Shown here: piece after piece, positions 1 through 8,164 of the stretch
Layout of the letters: each line of letters begins with the position of its first letter
Position numbering within the stretch: position 1 is the first letter of the stretch
Program-made: the position numbers and the translations under genes
The notes under the pieces: generated by a model
Told to the model about the DNA's origin: nothing
Seen by the model: the letters and a program-made list of their open reading frames with translations, nothing else
Database searches by the model: none
Assembly (NCBI RefSeq): GCF_000515395.1
Contig: NZ_KI911782.1
Coordinates: forward strand, 4,804,070-4,868,069
Direction of reading: 5' to 3'
Length of the DNA: 64,000 nucleotides
Origin: Jiangella gansuensis DSM 44835
GTDB taxonomy: Bacteria; Actinomycetota; Actinomycetes; Jiangellales; Jiangellaceae

Positions 1-1721
1 ACCTCTTCGAGATCGATCCGGCCACCGGTGACAGCCGGGAGATCGACCTGCCCGCGGCCTCCAACCCGGAGAACGAGCTGACCTCGGTGTTCGACGTCAA
101 CGTGGCCGGCGACGCCCTCTACGTGCGCATCGGGACCGATATCAAGTACTCCCCGCTCTACGCCTACGACCCCGCCACCGGGGCCTGGGGCGCGTCACTG
201 GACACCGTCGCCGGACTCGAGCTGCCGGCCCCGGGCCCGGGCGGCGAGCTCTATGTGATGCGGAACAACGCCCTCACCGCCTGGGACCCGGCCACGGGGA
301 CCGCCACCGAGACGCCGCTGCGCTACGAAGGCCGCGTCTACAACTACCGGGGCGTGGGCTGGGTGGACCTCGGCGACCCGGAGTGGCCCGGCCTCACGCT
401 GACCGGCTTCTTCTGGCGCGGTGAGCTGTGGAGGTACAACCCGCAGACCGGCCGCGGCGAGGTGGTGCCCACCGCGGTTCCCGGCGAGCCGATCGAGATC
501 GTGTCGCTCGAGCCGGCCAGCGGCGGCGGCGTGTGGGCCGGCGGCTTCCTCGGCGGCTTCGGGCTCGTCGACATCGAGACCGGCACGTCCCGGTTCAATC
601 GCTTCTCCCAGACGGAGTACCTCTACGACGACGGCGAGTCCGTCTTCGTCGGCGCGTATCCCGACGCCCGCGGCTACCGGTACGACCCGGACGCGGCGTT
701 CAACGACCCCGACTACGCGCCCGGCGCGCCCGGCACCCCGGTCAACCCGGTCAAGCTGTGGGACTTCAAGCAGCACACGCAGAACCCGCAGGACCGGGTG
801 TTCGCGATGCTGCCGGTCGGCGACACGGTGCTCGCGGCGACCGGCCCGAAGGGCTCGACGTTCGGTGGCTCGCTGGCGGTCTCGGACCTCGCCACCGGCG
901 AGACGCGCTTCCTCGACGACCTCTCCCCGGACCGGGCGCTGACGTCGCTGGCCGCCGACGACGACGCGACGGTGTACGCGGGCAGCTGGGTCTACGGCGG
1001 CACCGGCAGCCCGGCACCGGTCCAGGACGAGGGCACCGTGCTGGCCTTCGACCCGGCCACCGGGGACGTGCGCTGGCAGACCTCCCCCGTCGAGGGCGCG
1101 CCGAGCTATGTCGCGACGATGTTCGACGCCGCCGGCCGGCTGTGGACGCTGGCCGGGTCCACGCTGGCCGAGATCGACCCCGAGACCGGCGCCGCCCTGC
1201 GCACCGTCCAGCTCGGCGACCCGATCGCACCGGGCCGCAGGACCTGGCCACACCAGGCCGGCATCATCGAGCCGGTGCCCGGGGCCGACGCACTCTACGT
1301 CTCCGTCGGCGGCCGGCTGTACCGGGTCGCGGGTGAGTCCGGCTCCGTCGAGGATCTTGGCGCGTTCCGCTACTCGTCGTTCACGGTCCTCGACGACGGC
1401 ACGCTGGCGATGGCCTCCGGGCCGGAGCTGCTCCGCTGGACCCCGCCGGCACCGGACGTCACGGCGCCGCAGGTCACGGTGGACGTGACCCACGTCGACG
1501 GCGACTGGCGGCCCTACCTCGAGATCACCGCCGACGACGGCGACGGCAGCGGCGTGGCGTCGGTCGAGTACCGCCTGGACGGCGGTGCGTGGACGCCGTA
1601 CTCCGAGCCGGTGCGGCTGCGGCCCGGACGGCACACCGTCGAGGTCCGCGCGGTGGACGTTGCCGGGAACACGACGACGGTGACCGAGCGGATCGTGGCG
1701 CGGCCCGACCCGACCCGGTGA
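1..1721 (+). CDS. Beta-propeller (PQQ/SMP-30-like) protein with C-terminal Ig-like domain, 5'-partial
   Basis: The reading frame is open from base 3, so the start lies left of the window; about 570 residues are visible. The protein is built of repeats around DPATG / DPETG turns followed by aromatic-rich strands, as in PQQ-type or WD-like beta-propellers. The last 90 residues (from about 1456) form a separate module with the D-x-T-A-P-Q-V and Y-R-L-D-G-G-W motifs typical of bacterial Ig-like domains of secreted actinobacterial proteins. It is probably extracellular or surface-bound, but the signal peptide is outside the window. No catalytic residues are recognisable. The substrate is unknown; a binding or scaffold role is possible. 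A hairpin terminator follows directly. Confidence 0.75.
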   Translation, partial: LFEIDPATGDSREIDLPAASNPENELTSVFDVNVAGDALYVRIGTDIKYSPLYAYDPATGAWGASLDTVAGLELPAPGPGGELYVMRNNALTAWDPATGTATETPLRYEGRVYNYRGVGWVDLGDPEWPGLTLTGFFWRGELWRYNPQTGRGEVVPTAVPGEPIEIVSLEPASGGGVWAGGFLGGFGLVDIETGTSRFNRFSQTEYLYDDGESVFVGAYPDARGYRYDPDAAFNDPDYAPGAPGTPVNPVKLWDFKQHTQNPQDRVFAMLPVGDTVLAATGPKGSTFGGSLAVSDLATGETRFLDDLSPDRALTSLAADDDATVYAGSWVYGGTGSPAPVQDEGTVLAFDPATGDVRWQTSPVEGAPSYVATMFDAAGRLWTLAGSTLAEIDPETGAALRTVQLGDPIAPGRRTWPHQAGIIEPVPGADALYVSVGGRLYRVAGESGSVEDLGAFRYSSFTVLDDGTLAMASGPELLRWTPPAPDVTAPQVTVDVTHVDGDWRPYLEITADDGDGSGVASVEYRLDGGAWTPYSEPVRLRPGRHTVEVRAVDVAGNTTTVTERIVARPDPTR

Positions 1722-1727
1722 TCGAAC

Positions 1728-1760
1728 GGGCGCTGCTACCCGCCCGGGGTAGCAGCGCCC
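1728..1760 (+). terminator. Perfect 14-bp hairpin terminator
   Basis: The arms GGGCGCTGCTACCC and GGGTAGCAGCGCCC are exactly complementary around the 5-base loop GCCCG. The hairpin begins 7 bases after the propeller gene's stop codon. There is no T-tract, which is common for actinobacterial terminators. Confidence 0.8.
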
Positions 1761-1824
1761 GGCCGGTCAGGGGAGGCGAGCGGGCGGAAAACCAGGTGCA
1801 CCCTGTCGGTGCCGGTTCGTACTG

Positions 1825-3567
1825 TTGGATCTCGTGCGCGCCCTTCCCTTCGCCGACCCCGGCATCCCTGACACCAGCTCCCGCGGCAGGTTCCTGGCCT
1901 GGCTGGCGCGGGCGCAGTGGCGCACCCTCGTCGTCGGCGCGTTCTTCGGCATCACCTGGATGCTCTCCCAGGCGCTGATGCCGTGGGCCATCGGTCACGG
2001 CATCGACGGCATCATCGCCGACGACACCTCCTCCACCGCTCGCTGGGCCGCGCTGGTCGCCGCGCTGGGCGTCATCCAGGCGCTGGCCGGGGTGGCACGG
2101 CACCGTGCGTCGGTGGCCAACTGGCTGTACGCGGCGTTCCGCGTCATCCAGCTGGTCACCCAGCACACCGCCCGCACCGGGCCGGCCATCCCGAAGACCA
2201 TGCCCACCGGCGAGGTCGCGGCGACGGTCTCCAGCGACTCCATGCACATCGGCCACGCCATGGAGGTCGTGCCCCGCTTCGCCGGTGCCATCGTGTCCTA
2301 CGTCGTCGTGTCCGGCATCGTGCTGACCACATCGGTCCCGCTCGGGCTCATGGTGCTCATCGGCGTGCCGGTCCTGGTGCTCGCCATGGGCCCGCTCATC
2401 CGGCCGTTGCAGGAACGGCAGCGCAAGCAGCGTGAGGCGCTCGGCGACCTCACCGCGCTCGGCGCGGACACCGTGGCCGGGCTGCGGGTGTTGCGCGGCA
2501 TCGGCGGCGAGCGGGTCTTCACCCGCCGGTACACCGAACGGTCCGAGACCGTCCGCGGTGCCGGCGTGAAGCTCGCGAGCACCCAGGCGCTGCTCGACGC
2601 GGTCCTGGTGCTGCTGCCGGGCATCTTCCTGGTGCTGCTCACCTGGGTGGGCGCCCGGCTGGTGCTGGACGGCACCGTCGAGCCCGGCGCGCTGGTCGCC
2701 CTGTACGGGTACGCGTTCTTCCTGCTGATGCCGGTTCGCACCGCCGGTGAGATGGCGTTCGCCGTCACCCGCGCGTTCGTCGCCGCTCGCCGGGTGCTCG
2801 CGGTGCTCGCCGTCGAACGCGAGGTTGTCGACGGCACCGCCGTCGTCACGTCCCCGGCACTGTCCGGCACGACGGACGCGGCGCCGCCCGCTGCGCTGGT
2901 CGACGAGGTCACCGGTCTGCGAGTCGAACCCGGCTCGCTCACCATGCTGGTGTCCGACGAGCCGACGTTCACCGCCGCGCTGGCCGACCGCCTGGGCCGG
3001 CTGGTCCCCGACAGCGGTGTCCGGCTCGGTGGCGTCCCGCTCGACGAGCTCCCGGTCGAGGCGATCCGCCGCCGGGTCGTCGTCAGTGACCCGGAACCGA
3101 CGCTGTTCACCGGCACCCTGCGCGGCGGCCTCGACCCACACGGCCGGCACGACGACGCCGCGCTCACCGCCGCCATGCGGGCCGCGTCGGCCGGCGACGT
3201 CCTCGAGACCCTGCGCGACGGCCTCGACTCCTTGGTCGAGGAGCGCGGCCGGTCGCTGTCGGGTGGTCAGCGCCAGCGCGTGTCGCTGGCGCGGGTGCTG
3301 GTCGGCGACCCCGAGGTGCTGGTGCTGGTCGAACCCACCAGCGCGGTCGACGCGCACACCGAGGCCGCCATCGCCCAGCAGCTGCGCGGCGCCCGGGCCG
3401 GGCGCACCACCGTCGTGGTCACGGCCAGCCCACTGATGCTGGCCGTCGCCGACACCGTCGTCTGGTTCGACGACGGCCGGCCGGCCGCCAGCAGCACCCA
3501 CGACGACCTCATGAGCACCGTCCCCGCCTACCGCCGCACCGTCACCCGAGAGGAGGAGCCCGCATGA
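1825..3567 (+). CDS. ABC exporter half-transporter, subunit with degenerate Walker A and B
   Basis: A fused membrane domain (about residues 30-320, six hydrophobic spans) is followed by an ATPase domain. The ABC signature LSGGQRQR (about 478-485) is intact. The Walker A position reads SDEPTFTAAL (from about 377) with no GxGKST. The Walker B Asp is replaced (LVLVEPTSAVD, Val502-Glu503), the H-loop His is missing (VVVTASP) and the Q-loop is altered. The domain should not bind ATP productively but can donate its signature to a partner. The start is TTG at 1825 or GTG at 1834; neither has a strong ribosome site. It overlaps the next exporter gene by ATGA, so the two probably form a heterodimer. 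The substrate is unknown (drug, lipid or peptide are all possible). Confidence 0.88.
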   Translation: MDLVRALPFADPGIPDTSSRGRFLAWLARAQWRTLVVGAFFGITWMLSQALMPWAIGHGIDGIIADDTSSTARWAALVAALGVIQALAGVARHRASVANWLYAAFRVIQLVTQHTARTGPAIPKTMPTGEVAATVSSDSMHIGHAMEVVPRFAGAIVSYVVVSGIVLTTSVPLGLMVLIGVPVLVLAMGPLIRPLQERQRKQREALGDLTALGADTVAGLRVLRGIGGERVFTRRYTERSETVRGAGVKLASTQALLDAVLVLLPGIFLVLLTWVGARLVLDGTVEPGALVALYGYAFFLLMPVRTAGEMAFAVTRAFVAARRVLAVLAVEREVVDGTAVVTSPALSGTTDAAPPAALVDEVTGLRVEPGSLTMLVSDEPTFTAALADRLGRLVPDSGVRLGGVPLDELPVEAIRRRVVVSDPEPTLFTGTLRGGLDPHGRHDDAALTAAMRAASAGDVLETLRDGLDSLVEERGRSLSGGQRQRVSLARVLVGDPEVLVLVEPTSAVDAHTEAAIAQQLRGARAGRTTVVVTASPLMLAVADTVVWFDDGRPAASSTHDDLMSTVPAYRRTVTREEEPA

Positions 3568-5363
3568 GCACGGCGCCGACCACGGCCCCGACGGCGAGAA
3601 GTGCCTCGACCGCCCTACCGGTCTCGTCGCCCGCCGAGGTGCGCCAGGAGGCTCGCCTCCTGTTCCGCCGGCACCGCAGCGCGCTGTCCATCGCGCTCGG
3701 TGTGCACGTGCTGGCCGCGGCCGCCGGCCTGGCCGGCCCGTTCCTGCTGGGCCGCATGGTCGACGGCGTCACTCAGGGCACCAGCACCGCCCGCATCGAC
3801 GTGCTGGCCGCCACCCTGGCCGGATTCATCATCGTCCAGGCGCTGCTCACCCGGGTTGCCATCAGGCGCTCGCTGGTGCTCGGCGAGCAGGTCTTCGGCG
3901 AGCTGCGCGAGTCGTTCATCGCCCGGGTCCTGCACCTGCCCCTGTCCACGGTCGAGCGGGCCGGCACCGGCGACCTGGTGGCCCGCACCACCGGCGACAT
4001 CGACGCGCTGTCGCGGACCGTGCGTTTCGCGGTGCCGGAGATCCTGGTCGCCCTGGTCACGACGGTGCTGACGCTCGCCGCGGCGGCGATCGCGGGCCCG
4101 CTGGTGGCCGCCGGCGCCATCGTCGGGGCGCCGCTGCTGTTCCTCGGCACCCGCTGGTACCTCAAGCGGGCTCGCGACGGCTACCTGTGGGAGCGCGCGT
4201 CCTACGCGACGCTCAACGGCACGGTCACCGAGACCGTCGACGGCGCCCGCACCATCGAGGCGCTCGGGCTGGCCGGCGTGCGCATCACGCGCATCGACGA
4301 CGACCTGCGCGAGGCGTACGCGGCCGAGCGGCGCACGCTGTACCTGCGCAGCGTCTGGTTTCCGACCGCCGAGATGGCCTACGTGCTGCCCGTCGTGGCG
4401 ACGCTGGCCTGGGGCGCGTGGCTGGCCTCGAACGGGCACGCCACCGTCGGCCAGGTCACCACGGTGGTGCTCTACATGGTGCAGATCGTCGACCCGGTCG
4501 ACCGGCTGGTCTCCTGGCTCGACGAGCTGCAGGTGGGCATGTCCTCGTTCGCGCGGGTGGTCGGCATCGGCAACGTGCCGCCGGATCGGTACCCCACCGG
4601 CGCGCAGCCCGACGGCGACGACATCCGCGCCGCCGACGTCCGCTACGCCTATGTCGAAGGGCAGGACGTGCTCCACGGGGTGTCGCTGGACTTGAAACAC
4701 GGCGAACGGCTGGCCATGGTCGGGCCGTCCGGCGCGGGCAAGTCCACCCTGGGACGGCTGCTGGCCGGCATCCATCCGCCACGCACCGGCCGGGTCGAGG
4801 TCGGCGGCGTCCCGCTGGTCGACCTCGAGGTCGACCAGCTACGCCGCGAGGTCGTCCTGGTCACCCAGGAACACCACGTGTTCGTGGGGACGCTGCGGGA
4901 CAACCTGGCGCTGGCCGCGCCCGACGCGTCCGACGACGAGCTGCGGCGCGCCCTGGCCGCCGTCGACGCCCTGGAGCTCGCCGACGCCCTGCCCGAGGGC
5001 CTCGACACCGTCGTCGGCTCCGGCGGGCATCCGGTCGGACCGGCGTTCGCGCAGCAGCTCGCGCTGGCCCGCATCGTCCTCGCCGACCCGCACACGCTGG
5101 TGCTCGACGAGGCCACGTCGCTTCTGGACCCGCGGGCGGCCCGGCACCTAGAGCGGTCCCTGTCAGCGGTGCTGCACGGACGCACGGTCATCGCAATCGC
5201 GCACCGCCTGCACACCGCACACGACGCGGACCGGGTCGCCGTCGTCGAGGGCGGTCAGATCGCGGAGCTCGGCTCGCACGACGAGCTGGTGGCCGAGGGC
5301 GGCGCCTACGCAGCGCTCTGGGAGTCGTGGCACGGCACCCCCGCCCCGGCCGCCCACAAATGA
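3564..5363 (+). CDS. ABC exporter half-transporter, subunit with intact Walker motifs but lost signature
   Basis: 599 residues: six-span membrane domain, then ATPase domain. Walker A GPSGAGKST (387-395, Lys393), Q-loop (VTQEHH), Walker B LVLDEATS (Asp515-Glu516) and the H-loop (IAIAHRL) are all present. The signature region reads GGHPVGPAFAQQ (about 485-500) instead of LSGGQ. It is therefore the mirror image of its upstream partner: its ATP site would be closed by the partner's intact signature, giving one working and one dead composite site. Translation is probably coupled through the ATGA overlap. The last codons lie inside a copy of a 54-base repeat (5354-5407). Heterodimeric exporters with one degenerate site are known; two complementary losses this complete are more extreme. 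Confidence 0.9.
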   Translation: MSTAPTTAPTARSASTALPVSSPAEVRQEARLLFRRHRSALSIALGVHVLAAAAGLAGPFLLGRMVDGVTQGTSTARIDVLAATLAGFIIVQALLTRVAIRRSLVLGEQVFGELRESFIARVLHLPLSTVERAGTGDLVARTTGDIDALSRTVRFAVPEILVALVTTVLTLAAAAIAGPLVAAGAIVGAPLLFLGTRWYLKRARDGYLWERASYATLNGTVTETVDGARTIEALGLAGVRITRIDDDLREAYAAERRTLYLRSVWFPTAEMAYVLPVVATLAWGAWLASNGHATVGQVTTVVLYMVQIVDPVDRLVSWLDELQVGMSSFARVVGIGNVPPDRYPTGAQPDGDDIRAADVRYAYVEGQDVLHGVSLDLKHGERLAMVGPSGAGKSTLGRLLAGIHPPRTGRVEVGGVPLVDLEVDQLRREVVLVTQEHHVFVGTLRDNLALAAPDASDDELRRALAAVDALELADALPEGLDTVVGSGGHPVGPAFAQQLALARIVLADPHTLVLDEATSLLDPRAARHLERSLSAVLHGRTVIAIAHRLHTAHDADRVAVVEGGQIAELGSHDELVAEGGAYAALWESWHGTPAPAAHK

Positions 5364-5438
5364 TCACGTCCACCATGGGTGTTCCCGCTTCACCAGGAAT
5401 GCTTGCCTGCCGGAGCGGGAGTTCGCCTGCCGCTGGCC
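5354..5438 (+). repeat. Hairpin repeat family, copy 1 (right arm degenerate)
   Basis: The first 54 bases (5354-5407) are identical to 5928-5981. The core contains TTCCCGCTTCACC followed by AGGAATGCTTGCC. In this copy the complementary right arm has decayed to GGAGCGGGAG, leaving about 8 pairs. The repeat covers the last codons and the TGA stop of the exporter gene and may act as its terminator. A third, reverse-oriented relative is at 19843. Confidence 0.8.
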
Positions 5439-5927
5439 GCCTGGCCGCGTGCGACGGTTGCCCGGCTGGAGGGTTGCCGTTGGGGCGCGGCGGACCGATG
5501 GTGCGGTTCGCGCCTTGGTACGCGACATCGCTCCTCGAACCGGGACAAACTGGACTCTCGAGCGATGAGTTCGCGTGCCAAGGCGCCGATATCGCGTGCC
5601 AAGGTGCGCGAGCGACTCCGCCCCAGGGCATGGGACGGCGCCTGCGAGAGTCCCGCGGCCAGTCGGTCACCCCCGCCCGCATGCGTCGTCGCCGGGGTCA
5701 CGTAGCGGGCCTTCGGGTCACGTCCTCGCCTCGAAGGCCGTACCGGACGGCGAGAACGCCAGAGTCCGACCGCGTCGCGTGTGACGTGACCCGAAACGGT
5801 GCCACAGTAGGCGCGGCAACCTGGTCTGCGAGCCACCACCGGGAACGACGATGTGAAGCTCGCCGAGTGTGCGACGAGGCAGGCAATCGGCTCCCCGGAC
5901 GTGACGCCCACGGATGCGTCAGAAGAG
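5408..5927. other. 520-base non-coding stretch between direct repeats, with internal repeats
   Basis: No convincing gene is seen. Open frames here lack family motifs and are by-products of high GC. Internal structure is visible. TCGCGTGCCAAGG occurs twice, 21 bases apart (5571-5583 and 5592-5604). TTCGGGTCACGTC (5712-5724) is the exact reverse complement of GACGTGACCCGAA (5783-5795), with another GGGTCACGT at 5695-5703. Being flanked by two 54-base direct repeats, the segment could be a small non-autonomous element, a duplication or a scar. Confidence 0.45.
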
Positions 5928-5998
5928 CCACAAATGATCACGTCCACCATGGGTGTTCCCGCTTCACCAGGAATGCTTGCCCGGTGAAGCGGGAACTC
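5928..5998 (+). repeat. Hairpin repeat family, copy 2 (complete hairpin)
   Basis: The first 54 bases are identical to copy 1. Here the hairpin is complete: GTTCCCGCTTCACC (5955-5968) pairs perfectly with GGTGAAGCGGGAAC (5983-5996) around the loop AGGAATGCTTGCCC. The copy sits where the N-terminal half of the antitoxin gene just downstream would be expected, so its arrival may have truncated that gene. Confidence 0.85.
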
Positions 5999-6143
5999 AC
6001 CACACCGCTGGAAGCGAACCGCTAGCAGCGCTAGTTGTCCTGACGAAGCCGCCGACGCGGCCCGGACCATCGCCGCCCGGTCCGCGGTCACGGCCGAGGA
6101 CGTCACCGCCGCACTCGACGAGATCCGCGAGGCGCGTGGGTGA
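5999..6143 (+). pseudogene. VapB-like antitoxin remnant (C-terminal part only)
   Basis: In the frame ending at TGA 6141-6143 the sequence reads ...AARTIAARSAVTAEDVTAAL then DEIREARG. This resembles the acidic C-terminal tail of small antitoxins paired with PIN toxins. No start codon or ribbon-helix-helix N-terminus precedes it; the hairpin repeat copy lies there instead. The stop overlaps the toxin's GTG start (GTGA), the normal coupling of intact VapBC pairs. Judged a truncated antitoxin. Confidence 0.5.
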
Positions 6144-6540
6144 TCGTTCTCGACACGTCCGCACTGGTGGAGTTCCTCGTAGGCGCCGATGCCGTCGCAG
6201 AGCGGGTCCGCGCGGCCGTCTCGTCGGCGAGCAACTTGCCGCGCCCCATGCCGTCGACCTCGAGTGCGCGTCGACCCTGCGTGACCTGGTCCGCGGCGGC
6301 AAGCTGCCAGCCGCCGAGGCACGGCGTGCCCTAAACCTGATCGGCCAGATGAATATGCGGCGCTACGAGCACACCGCCCTGTTGCCGCGCATCTGGGAAC
6401 TGCGGGACAACCTGCGGCCCTACGACGCGGCCTACATCGCCCTCGCCGAAACGCTGCAGGCCGACCTCGTCACCGTGGACCGCACACTCGCGGCGGCCCC
6501 CGGCACACGATGCCGGATCCGCGACCTGCGTAGCGCCTGA
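6140..6540 (+). pseudogene. VapC-like PIN-domain toxin, frameshifted
   Basis: From GTG 6140 the frame reads MIVLDTSALVEFLVGADAV, the PIN-domain beginning with the first catalytic Asp (Asp5). After about residue 25 (near 6212-6240) the similarity continues in a different frame: LVGEQLAAPHAVDLECASTL, then RPYDAAYIALAE and LVTVD. These supply the remaining acidic residues of the PIN active site. Restoring one frame needs a one-base insertion (or a two-base deletion), so the gene carries a frameshift unless it is a sequencing error. Intact PIN toxins are RNases. With the antitoxin also truncated, the pair looks inactivated. Confidence 0.7.
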
Positions 6541-6541
6541 G

Positions 6542-8110
6542 TCAGGGGCGGCCGAGGCGGCGCATGACACGCAGGGACCTGGTCATCAGCTCCGCGAACG
6601 TGTCGTAGTCCATGCCCGGCAGCGGGGTGATGCCGTGGCCGCGCTGCACGGCGATGGCCTGTGTCTCGGTGTAGCGCAGGATGCCCTCACGGCCGTGCCG
6701 GCGGCCCAGCCCCGACCACCCCACGCCGCCGATCGGCAGGTCGTGGCTGCCCCACGCGGCGGCGTAGCCCTCGTTGACGTTGACGACGCCGGAGCGCAGC
6801 CGCCGGGCGACGGCCAGTCCGCGGCGCACGTCCCCGGTCCACACGCTGGCGTTGAGCCCGAACGGGGTGTCGTTGGCCAACTCGACGGCCTCGTCGTCGC
6901 TGCCGACGGTGTGGACGGCGACGACGGGGCCGAAGGTCTCGCCGTCGGCGGCCAGCATGCCGGGCCGGACGCCGTCGAGCACCGTGGGCTCGTGGAACCA
7001 GGGACCGAGGTCGGGCCGGGCCCGGCCACCGGCCAGCACCCGGGCGCCCTTGGCGACGGCATCGCCGACGTGCGCGGTGGCCTTGTCGAGCTGGGCCTGC
7101 GACATCAGCGAGCCCATGTCGCGCGAGTAGTCGAACGCCGCGCCGAGCCGCAGCCCGTCGACCCGGGCCAGGAAGCGCTCGAGGAACGGCCCGCGGATGG
7201 GGGCGGCGACGTAGAGGCGCTCCATCGACATGCACAGCTGCCCGGCGTTGGAGAAGCAGGCACGGACGGCGGATTCGGCGGCCCGGTCGAGGTCGGCGTC
7301 GTCGAGGATCAGCATCGGGTTCTTGCCGCCGAGCTCCAGTGACGCGCCGACCAGCCGCTCCCCCAGCCGGGCCGCGACGATCCGGCCGGTGGAGGTGGAA
7401 CCGGTGAAGGAAACGTAGTCGGCGTGTTCGACCACCGCGCCGCCGATGACGGGGCCGTCGCCGGACACGATCTGCCACAGCGCTTCGGGCAATCCGGCCT
7501 CGATGGCGATGGACCGGGCCAGCAGTGCCGTCAGCATGGCTTGCTGGTCCGGCTTGTGCAGCACGGCGTTGCCGGCCGCGAACGCCGGCAGGCAGTCGGA
7601 GATGGCCAGCGTCAGCGGGTAGTTCCACGGCGAGATGACGCCGACGACGCCCTTCGGTCGGTGCGCCTCCACCGCCCGGGTCAGCCCCGGGATCAGCCCG
7701 ACCCGGCGGCGCTCGCGCAACACCTGCGGCCCGCGCGCGGCCACATAACGGGCGGCCAGCGCGACGTCCGCCACCTCTTCGAAGGCGTCGCGGCGGGCCT
7801 TGCCGGCCTCGGCCTGCACGAGGTCGGCGATCTCGGCACGCCGGTCGAGCACGAGGTCGTGGATGCGCCCGATGATGCGGACCCGCTCGACCACCGGCCG
7901 GGCGGCCCAGCCGTGCGCGGCGTCGCGGGCCGCGGCGGCCGCCGTCGCGACGTCCTCGACGGTGGAGACGGGCACTTCGGCGAGCGGTTGGGCGGTGAAC
8001 GGCGCGACGGTGGCGGCCCGTTCGGCCCGCGGCCGGGCGACCACGCCGTCGACCAGTTGGTCGAGGAGATGCTGGTCGACGACGCCGTCGACGCTCACGG
8101 TGCTGCTCAT
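6542..8110 (-). CDS. gabD2: Succinate-semialdehyde dehydrogenase (GabD2-type aldehyde dehydrogenase)
   Basis: 522 residues from ATG 8110; an upstream in-frame GTG at 8140 adds 10 residues but has less support. It is an NAD(P)-dependent aldehyde dehydrogenase. SPWNYPLTLAI lies in the cofactor domain, FTGSTSTGRIV is the nucleotide-binding loop, LELGGKNPML carries the general-base Glu, and NAGQLCMSMERL carries the catalytic Cys. Overall it matches the actinobacterial GabD2 branch, which oxidises succinic semialdehyde to succinate. It is encoded 54 bases downstream of guaB3 on the same strand, but no functional link to purine synthesis is apparent. Confidence 0.85.
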   Translation of the reverse strand: MSSTVSVDGVVDQHLLDQLVDGVVARPRAERAATVAPFTAQPLAEVPVSTVEDVATAAAAARDAAHGWAARPVVERVRIIGRIHDLVLDRRAEIADLVQAEAGKARRDAFEEVADVALAARYVAARGPQVLRERRRVGLIPGLTRAVEAHRPKGVVGVISPWNYPLTLAISDCLPAFAAGNAVLHKPDQQAMLTALLARSIAIEAGLPEALWQIVSGDGPVIGGAVVEHADYVSFTGSTSTGRIVAARLGERLVGASLELGGKNPMLILDDADLDRAAESAVRACFSNAGQLCMSMERLYVAAPIRGPFLERFLARVDGLRLGAAFDYSRDMGSLMSQAQLDKATAHVGDAVAKGARVLAGGRARPDLGPWFHEPTVLDGVRPGMLAADGETFGPVVAVHTVGSDDEAVELANDTPFGLNASVWTGDVRRGLAVARRLRSGVVNVNEGYAAAWGSHDLPIGGVGWSGLGRRHGREGILRYTETQAIAVQRGHGITPLPGMDYDTFAELMTRSLRVMRRLGRP

Positions 8111-8164
8111 CGCGACCAGCCTACGACCTGGACGCGCCACGTGATCGCCGATGCGGGCGGCGGG

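Noticed and set aside
1525-3501. Long open frame on the minus strand opposite the ABC exporter gene (similar ones at 4187-6025 plus, 7424-9319 plus, 9823-10959 plus, 11724-13889 minus, 41654-43369 plus)
   Set aside because: These mirror well-conserved genes, are Arg/Gly/Asp-rich without family motifs, and are expected by-products of third-position GC bias.
5571-5604. Two 13-bp direct repeats considered as a CRISPR or iteron array
   Set aside because: Only two units, 8-base spacer, no cas or replication genes nearby.
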